Positions 9,604-16,340 of a stretch of 45,549 nt of DNA are shown piece after piece. Where the stretch lies: contig JAIEPT010000212.1 in the NCBI GenBank assembly GCA_019748295.1, forward strand, positions 1 through 45,549, given 5' to 3'. Source of the DNA: Gemmataceae bacterium. GTDB lineage: Bacteria; Planctomycetota; Planctomycetia; Gemmatales; Gemmataceae. The stretch's first letter is position 1, and each line of letters begins with the position of its first letter. The notes beneath the pieces were generated by a model. That model did not search any database. It saw only the letters and a list, made by a program, of their open reading frames with translations, and was not told the origin of the DNA. Position numbers and translations under genes: made by a program.

Positions 9604-10818
9604 ATGCCGACTCAGCACATCCTTGTCGTCAATGGCGGATCGTCATCGCTGAAATATGCGTACTTCGATTCCGCGGACGCTGCGCATACCACGCGCGGAC
9701 AGATCGAATGCATCGGCGGCGACGACACCCGGCTGACGCATCACGGGCCTCGCGGTTCGGCCGAGCGATTCTTGCCTCGCGGCGATTATCGCGATGCGTT
9801 CGCCGCGATGGTTTCGCTGTTCACGGATCCTCAGGTTGGTCCGCTGCGAAGCATGCAGCAAATCGAATGCGTCGGCCATCGTATCGTGCATGGCGGCGAA
9901 AAGTTCGCCGCAGCAGCAGTCGTCGATGATGCCGTCCTCGCCGAAATCGAACGCCTCGGCGCCTTCGCCCCCTTGCACAATCCGGTCAACGGCCTCGGCA
10001 TTCGCGAAGCGATGCAGGCGTTGCCCAATGTGCCGCAAGTGGCTGTCTTCGACACCGCGTTTCATCAAACGCTGGCCCCGGAGGCGTATCTCTACGGCCT
10101 GCCTTACGCGATGTACGCCGAGCATGGCATTCGCCGATTCGGCTTCCACGGCGCCTCGCATCAATACGTGAGCCAACAAGCGGCGCTCTTCCTGGGCCGG
10201 ACGATCGAAAGCCTGGCGATCATCAGTTGCCATCTGGGAAACGGCGCTTCGGTCTGCGCGATCGAAGGCGGCCGATCGATCGACACCTCGATGGGTTTCA
10301 CGCCGGGCGAAGGCCTCATCATGGGCACGCGCTGCGGCGACATCGATGCCGCCGTGATCACCCATTGGATGCGGACGCAGGGCGTGGATGCGGACCGAAT
10401 GGAATCGCTGCTCACGAAGGAAAGCGGTTTCTTGGGAATGTCCGGCCTGTCGCGCGACATGCGCGAAATCGAGAAGGCGGCCGCGGCAGGACACGAACGC
10501 GCCAAGCTGGCATTGGATGCGTTTTGCTGGAGACTTCGGCGGTATATTGGCGCGTTCATGGCACAACTGGGCCGGGTCGATGCAATCGTCTTCACCGGCG
10601 GCATTGGCCAAGGCAGCGCGACGGTTCGCCGCCAATCCGTCGATCGGCTCCAAGCCTTCGGCATCAAGGTCGACGAAGAACGCAACCGCTCCGTCCGCGG
10701 ATTCGAGGCCATCGGCCGCATTTCGCCGGACGACGCCCCCGTCGCCGTCCTCGTCGTACCCACGGACGAGGAACGCATGATCGCCGACGAGGTGGCGAAG
10801 ACGCTGAGCGAAGGATGA
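9604..10818 (+). CDS. ackA: Acetate kinase
   Basis: A 404-residue protein of the ASKHA fold, the usual length for acetate kinase. Visible motifs are NGGSSSLKY (residues 10-18), GHRIVHGGEKF, FDTAFHQT, FGFHGASHQYVS, CHLGNGAS, DTSMGFTPGEGLIMGTRCGD and FTGGIGQGS. It interconverts acetate plus ATP with acetyl phosphate plus ADP in the cytoplasm. No phosphotransacetylase gene lies in the window, so the partner is elsewhere or a phosphoketolase-type route feeds it. It sits 93 nt after ppk2 in the same direction. Propionate or butyrate kinase is possible but the motif set favours acetate. Confidence 0.94.
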   Translation: MPTQHILVVNGGSSSLKYAYFDSADAAHTTRGQIECIGGDDTRLTHHGPRGSAERFLPRGDYRDAFAAMVSLFTDPQVGPLRSMQQIECVGHRIVHGGEKFAAAAVVDDAVLAEIERLGAFAPLHNPVNGLGIREAMQALPNVPQVAVFDTAFHQTLAPEAYLYGLPYAMYAEHGIRRFGFHGASHQYVSQQAALFLGRTIESLAIISCHLGNGASVCAIEGGRSIDTSMGFTPGEGLIMGTRCGDIDAAVITHWMRTQGVDADRMESLLTKESGFLGMSGLSRDMREIEKAAAAGHERAKLALDAFCWRLRRYIGAFMAQLGRVDAIVFTGGIGQGSATVRRQSVDRLQAFGIKVDEERNRSVRGFEAIGRISPDDAPVAVLVVPTDEERMIADEVAKTLSEG

Positions 10819-10893
10819 AGGATGAAAGATGAAAGATGAAAGATGAAGGATGGAAAAAAAGACGCGGCGTGGGGAATGCTTGCATGTGCAAGC

Positions 10894-11159
10894 GTCGAAC
10901 GCTGAAAGCGTTCCCCAGCAAAGCCCAGGGTTCGCGACCAACGGGAGCCAACCCTGGGTTTTGCAACGACCAAACGCAATGGAACTCTGAAAGAGTTCCC
11001 CAGGACGCGCCGCCCAAGGGCGGAGGTTCCCCGTAAGCACGAGGCGGTCCTGGCGAGCTCTTTCAGAACTCCAGTTTCTCGATTTCTTCCTACCCAGGGT
11101 TCGCTCCCGTTGGTCGCGAACCCTGGGCTTTGTTGGAGAACGCTTTCAGCGTTCGAAGC
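10894..11159. repeat. Composite palindromic element, copy 2 (family A)
   Basis: Outer arms at about 10894-10959 and 11092-11157 carry GAACGCTGAAAGCGTTCCCC and CCCAGGGTTCGC with complements. Inner arms at about 10981-11012 and 11043-11072 carry GGAACTCTGAAAGAGTTCCC and its complement. The plan matches copy 1 at 4532-4844. Immediately upstream, 10819-10850 holds short GATGAAAGATGAAA tandem-like repeats. No gene is seen in the 10819-11355 gap. Confidence 0.8.
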
Positions 11160-11251
11160 ACCCACCTGCGAAATATCCGCACGTGCCAATTCCTCCTTCC
11201 TCCTTCCTCCTTTCGCTCAGCCGTCCGTCGCGGTACGCTAATACCTGCTTA

Positions 11252-11338
11252 CGAAGCCCCACCGTAAGCGCAGCGCACGGTGGGGATTCAGACCGGGGGC
11301 TGATCCCCAGGGTGCGCTGCGCTTACCCTGGGGCTTGG
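11252..11338. repeat. Double-hairpin repeat, copy 2 (family B)
   Basis: The same organisation as 8442-8530: AAGCCCCACCGTAAGCGCAG onward forms hairpin one, and CCCCAGGGTGCGCTGCGCTT onward forms hairpin two, ending GGGGCTTGG. It ends 17 nt before the SIS-domain gene start, leaving room only for a ribosome-binding site. Confidence 0.75.
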
Positions 11339-11355
11339 CTCGCATCGAGAAGTTC

Positions 11356-12144
11356 ATGACTCCTGCGGAAGACTACCTGCGCCAATCCCGCGGCCTCGTC
11401 GACGTCGTCGAAGGCCAAATGCCGGCGATTCGACAAGCCGCGGATTGGTTCGCCGCATCGATTGCCGCGGGGCGGATGGTGCATGTTTTCGCGTCGGGCC
11501 ATAGCCGGATCATGGTCGAGGAGATGTGGCCCCGCTACGGCTCCTTCCCAGGATTCAATCCGATCGTCGAACTTTCGCTGACGTTTCACAATCTCGTCGT
11601 CGGAGCCAACGGGCAACGGCAGGCGATGTTCCTGGAAAACGTCTCCGGCCTCGCCGAACGCATCGTCCGCAATTTCGAGTTGTCGCCCCGCGATGCGGCC
11701 CTCGTCATCTCGTCCAGCGGATGCAACGTCGTGCCGATCGAGATGGCGGAGCAATTCCGCGAGGTCGGCATGAAGGTCGTTGCGATCGTGAGCGGGCGGC
11801 ACAGCGAGCAGACCACTTCGAACCATGCCGGCGGGAAGAAATTGCAGGATTTCGCCGACCTGACCCTCGACACCGGCGCTCCGCCCGGCGATGCCATGGT
11901 TCGCATTCCGAACCTCGATACGCCGGTGTCGCCCGGTTCGACGGTAGGCGGGTGTTTGCTGATCAACGCGATCAAAGCAGAGGTGGCCCTTCGATTGACG
12001 CAATCGGGGCATCCGCCGAAAGTGCTGAGCGGATCGGCAGTCGTGGGAGCGCAACGGGCGAAAGAGTTGTTCGAGTCCGCTTACGACGAACATGGCCGAC
12101 GGCTCGCGGAGCTTTATCGCAACCTGGGCAAGTCCGATGATTGA
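11356..12144 (+). CDS. SIS-domain sugar-phosphate-binding protein (UPF0309-like)
   Basis: A 262-residue protein with one sugar isomerase (SIS) fold. Features include GRMVHVFASGHSRIMVEEM near residue 36, a VISSSGCNVVPIEMAEQFRE segment carrying the Ser-rich phosphosugar loop, and VVAIVSGRHSEQ. It resembles the UPF0309 group and the SIS part of MurNAc-6-phosphate etherase, but I do not see the etherase-specific second half. The ligand is unknown. The frame is open upstream to a TTG at 11335, which lies inside the family B repeat; the ATG at 11356 (MTPAEDYLRQ) is therefore preferred. The stop overlaps the ATG of a short ORF at 12137 by 8 nt, indicating translational coupling to what was a longer gene. 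Confidence 0.87.
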   Translation: MTPAEDYLRQSRGLVDVVEGQMPAIRQAADWFAASIAAGRMVHVFASGHSRIMVEEMWPRYGSFPGFNPIVELSLTFHNLVVGANGQRQAMFLENVSGLAERIVRNFELSPRDAALVISSSGCNVVPIEMAEQFREVGMKVVAIVSGRHSEQTTSNHAGGKKLQDFADLTLDTGAPPGDAMVRIPNLDTPVSPGSTVGGCLLINAIKAEVALRLTQSGHPPKVLSGSAVVGAQRAKELFESAYDEHGRRLAELYRNLGKSDD

Positions 12145-12256
12145 GCCGCTGCAAAGCGTCGATGCGTTTCTCGCCGACGTCGCCGCCTATCGTGGCGAAG
12201 CCCAAGACGATCCGTCCTACTGGAACGGGGACGCCTCGGCCCATCGCGGCCGGAGC
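12137..12256 (+). pseudogene. 5' remnant of a gene coupled to the SIS gene, cut off by a group II intron
   Basis: An ATG at 12137 overlaps the SIS stop (ATGATTGA) and opens 40 codons (MIEPLQSVDAFLADVAAYRG, later DDPSYWNGDAS). Codon use looks like a real gene. At 12257 the group II intron 5' motif GTGCG begins exactly on a codon boundary, and the reading frame stops two codons later (TAA 12263-12265). Joining to the 3' intron edge at 12523 keeps the frame open but runs antisense into the psd gene, so the original 3' half has probably been lost. I do not recognise the protein. Confidence 0.4.
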
Positions 12257-12522
12257 GTGCGGTAAGCCTCGAAGGAAAACCAGACCCGAGCTTCGAGGGC
12301 GATCAGGGGAAGGCGTGAAGGGAAGGGTTTGGTTGACGCGATCCTTCGCGTTGGCCAAACGCGCCCTTTGCCGACCGCGGGTACTCATGCCTGGCTGCTG
12401 CCCACGACGCGGCGCGTCAACCCCCTTGGGGGTAAGACCGTCAACGGGAAAGCGGGATGCGGGAAACCCGCCCGTCCGGTTCGGAGGGGAGGCCGAACTC
12501 AATCGGCCTTCCCTACCCCTAT
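12257..12522 (+). mobile_element. Degenerate, ORF-less group II intron (domains V and VI retained)
   Basis: The 3' part has a 33-nt domain V at 12450-12482 with the AGC triad (12451-12453), a GAAA tetraloop (12463-12466) and the closing GTCCGGTTC. Domain VI follows (about 12484-12522): stem GGCCGA/TCGGCC, then GGG/CCC, with a bulged A at 12515 that lies 7 nt before the 3' end TAT, as expected for a branch-point adenosine. The 5' edge GTGCG at 12257 matches the group II consensus. At 266 nt it is too short for a complete ribozyme plus reverse transcriptase, so most of domains I-IV is missing. One base pair in the lower domain V helix is mismatched. The exact 5' boundary is less certain than the 3' boundary. 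Confidence 0.7.
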
Positions 12523-12531
12523 ACGGCAAAC

Positions 12532-12555
12532 GTAGACCGTGGCACAACGGTCTAC
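12532..12555. other. Perfect 9-bp hairpin between convergent genes
   Basis: GTAGACCGT (12532-12540), loop GGCACA, ACGGTCTAC (12547-12555). It lies 10 nt beyond the intron 3' edge and 10 nt past the stop of the leftward psd gene. It has no T-run, so it is only a possible bidirectional transcript end or a further fold-back element. Confidence 0.5.
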
Positions 12556-12565
12556 CAGCACAGGT

Positions 12566-13531
12566 CTAGCGCGTCGCCATGCGAATCAAGATCGTCTTGG
12601 CGCCCTTCACCACATCGCCGACCTTCACGCATACTTCGCGAGCGGCATCGGTCGGCAGAAGCAGATCCGTTCGTGAGCCGAACTTGATCATGCCGAGGCG
12701 TTCCCCGCGAGCGACTTCGTCGCCGGCTTTCAGCCAACACACAATGCGGCGAGCGATGGCGCCTGAAATCTGCTTGCAGCGCATCGGCATGCCGCGCGGA
12801 TCGACCATGTCGATCCAGAGCTGTTCATTGCGCACGGCCGATTCGAAGTTGCGGGCATCGAGGAAGGCCCCCGGGAAGTAGCGAACTTGGGTCACCTTTC
12901 CCGTCCACGGGATGCGGTTGACGTGCACATTGAAGATCGACAGAAAAATGCTGATCCGCAGCGCCCGCCCACCGGGAAAATCCGGATCGGCCACTTCTTC
13001 GACATTCGTGACGACGCCGTCAGCCGGACTGATCAACGCATCGGCATCGCTGGGAGCCGCACGCTCGGGATCGCGAAAGAACCACACCACTTCCAGCCAA
13101 ACGACGAACGCGGCCACGGAGCCGATCGCAAGCGTCGGATGCAGCCACGCGGCCAAGGCTCCGAAAACGCCCCCCAAGATCCATAGCAGCAGCGAGAAGA
13201 CGAGCAATTCCGCAAGGCCATGCCGCGCGAAGCCAAGTCGGCCTCGCCAGGCGAACGCGTCATCTTCCGGCTTAAACCAATAACCGCAGACGTTGCGTTG
13301 GAATTTGAGATCACGCGGATCGAGGACGTCGTGAGTGCAGCCTTCACACGTTCCCTGGCGCATCTCCGCCATTCGCCGCACGTATCCAGGTCGAACGGTT
13401 CGCAAAAACCAGCGCCGCCATCGGCCCCACGCCATCTCCAGCCCAAAGCAAAAACCGCCCCCGGGCTGCACGCAACGCGGCGTCTGGGGAATGGTGGGCA
13501 AATGAGAAGGGGCGTCAGCAGGTTGGTTCAT
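12566..13531 (-). CDS. psd: Phosphatidylserine decarboxylase proenzyme with N-terminal extension
   Basis: A 321-residue protein. Residues about 150-321 form the decarboxylase: WFFRDPER (150-157), SPADGVV (168-174), IFLSIFNVHVNRIP (195-208), YFPGAF (218-223) and FGSR at 284-287, where cleavage before Ser286 would create the pyruvoyl group. It converts phosphatidylserine to phosphatidylethanolamine at the membrane. The first 105 residues are extra. They include CEGCTH (62-67) and VCGYWF (81-86), a possible metal-binding cluster, and are followed by two hydrophobic segments (about 106-128 and 132-152). A later start at Met33 or Met54 is possible, but the cysteine part would remain. It is convergent with the SIS/intron region. 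No pssA gene is seen nearby. Confidence 0.9.
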   Translation of the reverse strand: MNQPADAPSHLPTIPQTPRCVQPGGGFCFGLEMAWGRWRRWFLRTVRPGYVRRMAEMRQGTCEGCTHDVLDPRDLKFQRNVCGYWFKPEDDAFAWRGRLGFARHGLAELLVFSLLLWILGGVFGALAAWLHPTLAIGSVAAFVVWLEVVWFFRDPERAAPSDADALISPADGVVTNVEEVADPDFPGGRALRISIFLSIFNVHVNRIPWTGKVTQVRYFPGAFLDARNFESAVRNEQLWIDMVDPRGMPMRCKQISGAIARRIVCWLKAGDEVARGERLGMIKFGSRTDLLLPTDAAREVCVKVGDVVKGAKTILIRMATR

Positions 13532-13668
13532 TGCATCTTCGATCAGGCGAGCCGGGAAATCCGCGCTCGCGGCGGGCGGTGCGTAAGATTATCATGATAG
13601 TCGCGGCCCCGCAGGGAAGTAGGGTCGCTCGGGCTCGGATGCACCGGCGTGGTTCTCAGCGGATCATC

Positions 13669-15942
13669 ATGGCGGAAGATACCTGGATCATGGGCGAAGC
13701 CGAGCGAAAGCAATCGCTCGACCGCTCCCTGCCGCGCCGACCTCGCACCACCACGCCCGGCTACGAATGCCTCTCGCTGCTGGGCCGCGGCGCGTTCGGC
13801 GAAGTGTGGCGCGCCCTCGACAAGAACACCAATGTTCCGGTCGCGATCAAGTTCTACACCCATCCCGGCGGGCTCGACTGGTCGCTCCTTTCCCGCGAAG
13901 TCGACAAGCTTCGCATGCTTTCCAACGACACCAGCGTCGTCAAACTGCTGGCCGTCGGCTGGGAAGCGGATCCGCCCTATTACGTGATGGAATACCTTCA
14001 GAAGGGCTCGCTCGAGGATCGGATCAAGCAGCAAGGCCCGATGACCCCGGTTGAAGGGGTCGCCCTGTTCCGCGACATCGCCCGCGGCCTGCTCAATGTC
14101 CATGCCAAGGGCGTGCTCCACTGCGACCTGAAGCCGGCCAACATCTTGCTCGACGACCACGGCAAGCCGCGCCTCGCCGACTTCGGCCAAGCCCGCCTCA
14201 GCACCGAACAATCGCAAACGCTCGGCACCCTTTTCTTCATGGCGCCCGAGCAAGCGGATCTGAAAGCGATCCCGAACGCCTCGTGGGACGTCTATGCCCT
14301 CGGCGCCGTCTTCTACTACATGCTCGTGGGAGAAGCTCCCTACCACAGCCGCGAATTGCTGACCGAACTTCAGCAGACCCGCAAACTCGACGACCGCCTG
14401 CGCCGCTATCGCCGATTCTTGCGCGAAGCGGCCGTTCCCACCGCGCATCGCACCATGCCGGAGATGCCGCGCGGGTTGGCGGACATCGTCAGCAAGTGCT
14501 TGGCGATCGATCCGAAGCATCGCTACTCGAACGTGCAAGCAGTGCTTGATGCGCTGAATTCATGGGCTCTGCGCCAGGCCCGTAGGCCGTTGGTCACGGT
14601 GGGCATCACCGGGTCGATCATGCTGATCCTGATCCTGGCGGGATTGGCGTACAACGCGTTCAACCGCACGATGCACGAATCGCGTTTCGCGGTGGAAGAA
14701 CGCGTTCGCGAAAGCAACCACTTCGCGGCCTCCTCCGTGTCGCAGCGCATGGCCCTCGACTTCGACCGGCGCTGGCGTCTGCTCGAAGTGGCCGCCGTCG
14801 CGGAAGATGCTCGCAAGGAACTTGGCGACATCGCGGGCTATGAGGTGGGATCCGAGCAATACCGCGTCTCGCAGAAGAAGATCCAAGCATGGCTTGGAGC
14901 CCAATCGGAGCGGTTCAAAAACAGCTTTAAGGCGGACGCGCGCCCCGCGTCCTGGATCGTATGCGATTCCCGCGGCGTCCAGATCGCCCGCACGCCCATG
15001 ACGGAACCGAACGCCCACAACACCATCGATCAGAACTTCGCTCATCGCGATTATTTTCATGGCAAAGGCCAGGATCTTGCCGCGGGCATTCGCGCGCCCG
15101 CCCTGCGGAAGCCCCATCTGTCCGTCGTCTTCCGCAGCACGGCGACCAACAAGCTGCTGGTCGGCTTTTCGGTCCCCATTCCCGCATTGCCGACGCACAA
15201 GGACGAAAATCCTGTCGGCGTCATCGTGATGACGGTCGAAATCGGGAAGTTGGCCGAACTTCGCTACGCGAATCATCAACTCGTCGTCCTTGTGGATACC
15301 CGCCCGGAAGCGATCACGCAGAAACGCGGGCTGATCGTCGAGCATCCGGAATTGCATAAGCCGGAACACCTTCAGCACGAGTCGCTGCATTTCGCGGACG
15401 ATGAAATCGTCCAGCAAGCGATCAAGCTGCGCGAAGCTCGCGTCGGCAATCCGAGCCAACTCGTCTTCCGCGAACTGAATTTCACGCCGGAGTACAAGGA
15501 TCCCCTCGACCCCAATCCCAAAGTTCGCTGGATGGTCTCGATGGAACCGATCGTGACCGACGAAGGCTCGAAGTATCCTCGCTACGACACGGGTCTGGTG
15601 GTGCTGGTCCAGGAACCGCACGAGCAGGCGTTCCATGCGGTCAACCATTTGCGGAAGCACCTTTTCCGGCTCGGTTGGCGTGCGTTGATCATCGTGACGG
15701 TGGTGATCCTCGCCCTGTGGGGCTTCGTGCTCATGCTCTTCAGCGATTCGTCGCGAGCCAGACTGTCCAGCCTGCTGCGACGCCGAGCCGGAGTGCGCCT
15801 TCCCGGCACGGATCCCAACCGCTCCGGCACTTTTCCCGCTCTGTCCGCCAGCGATTCGACATCGCGGATGTCTTCGACGAACCCCTCGGCTTCCGGTTTC
15901 GCCGGCCCCCCCTCCGACAAGCCGCCGACTACGACGTCATAA
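13669..15942 (+). CDS. Membrane Ser/Thr protein kinase with extracytoplasmic dCache-like sensor
   Basis: A 757-residue protein. Residues 31-300 are a Hanks-type kinase: GRGAFGEVW (39-47), catalytic Lys61 in VAIK, HCDLKPANILL with Asp154, DFGQAR (171-176), and an APE motif in FMAPEQ. The Arg of HRD is replaced by Cys, so it is a non-RD kinase. A membrane segment (about 310-332) leads to an outside domain of about 340 residues with dCache-like features (FDRRWRLLEVAA, AHRDYFHGKGQD, VGVIVMTVEIG). A second membrane segment (about 672-692) and a Ser/Pro/Thr-rich tail of about 65 residues follow. It probably senses a small ligand and phosphorylates unknown targets. The ATG at 13669 is chosen because upstream codons lack protein-like character. 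Neighbours give no clue. Confidence 0.9.
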   Translation: MAEDTWIMGEAERKQSLDRSLPRRPRTTTPGYECLSLLGRGAFGEVWRALDKNTNVPVAIKFYTHPGGLDWSLLSREVDKLRMLSNDTSVVKLLAVGWEADPPYYVMEYLQKGSLEDRIKQQGPMTPVEGVALFRDIARGLLNVHAKGVLHCDLKPANILLDDHGKPRLADFGQARLSTEQSQTLGTLFFMAPEQADLKAIPNASWDVYALGAVFYYMLVGEAPYHSRELLTELQQTRKLDDRLRRYRRFLREAAVPTAHRTMPEMPRGLADIVSKCLAIDPKHRYSNVQAVLDALNSWALRQARRPLVTVGITGSIMLILILAGLAYNAFNRTMHESRFAVEERVRESNHFAASSVSQRMALDFDRRWRLLEVAAVAEDARKELGDIAGYEVGSEQYRVSQKKIQAWLGAQSERFKNSFKADARPASWIVCDSRGVQIARTPMTEPNAHNTIDQNFAHRDYFHGKGQDLAAGIRAPALRKPHLSVVFRSTATNKLLVGFSVPIPALPTHKDENPVGVIVMTVEIGKLAELRYANHQLVVLVDTRPEAITQKRGLIVEHPELHKPEHLQHESLHFADDEIVQQAIKLREARVGNPSQLVFRELNFTPEYKDPLDPNPKVRWMVSMEPIVTDEGSKYPRYDTGLVVLVQEPHEQAFHAVNHLRKHLFRLGWRALIIVTVVILALWGFVLMLFSDSSRARLSSLLRRRAGVRLPGTDPNRSGTFPALSASDSTSRMSSTNPSASGFAGPPSDKPPTTTS

Positions 15943-16000
15943 CGCCCGGTTAGCCGCGACGCGCAGCGGAGCGCGGATAGTGCGCCGTGCGAACGCGGGA

Positions 16001-16083
16001 TGCCGGGCGTGCCATGCTTCGTCGGGTCCCGGGCCGGGCTCTTCAATGCTTCCCCTTCCACCGACGAAGCATGCGAAGCTTCC
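16001..16083. repeat. Hairpin repeat, copy 1 (family D)
   Basis: GCCATGCTTCGTCGG (16011-16025) pairs with CCGACGAAGCATGCG (16061-16075). The loop reads CCGGGCCGGGCTCTTCAATG and onward. A second copy lies at 45351-45430 with compensating changes: the arms read CGCCGG and CCGGCG there. This conserves the stem rather than the sequence. Confidence 0.75.
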
Positions 16084-16157
16084 AAACGCTCAGTCTGGGG
16101 GCATGCTTGGACGGTGAAAGCGGGCAGTTCGCTGGCCCGGGCCAGGGTCCCGCCCAA

Positions 16158-16193
16158 GCATGGCACGCATGGCACGCATGGCACGCATGGCAC
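16158..16193. repeat. Four perfect 9-bp tandem repeats
   Basis: GCATGGCAC is repeated four times in a row. A CCAAGCATG segment here also pairs with CATGCTTGG near 16102. The gap 15943-16340 holds only repeats; no gene is seen. Confidence 0.85.
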
Positions 16194-16340
16194 GTCACCC
16201 CATACTTCCAAAGCTCAAAACAGATTGACGTCGAAGATGCAACTTCGTGACGGAGTGAGAGGGCGCCCTGCCGACCTTCCGTTCCCTTGCCCTTCTCGCC
16301 ACAATGGTGTTGTGTACGCATCTTCGCAAGGGAGCATCGG

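Noticed and set aside
12532..12555. Possible tRNA or tRNA fragment near the intron
   Set aside because: Only one hairpin is present, with no cloverleaf arms and no T-loop sequence.
12141..12569. A 142-codon frame across the intron region ending at the psd stop
   Set aside because: It runs through the structured intron sequence, is rich in Arg, Pro and Gly and shows no protein motif.
16158..16193. Possible CRISPR array
   Set aside because: The units are 9 bp and directly adjacent, with no spacers, and no cas genes occur in the window.
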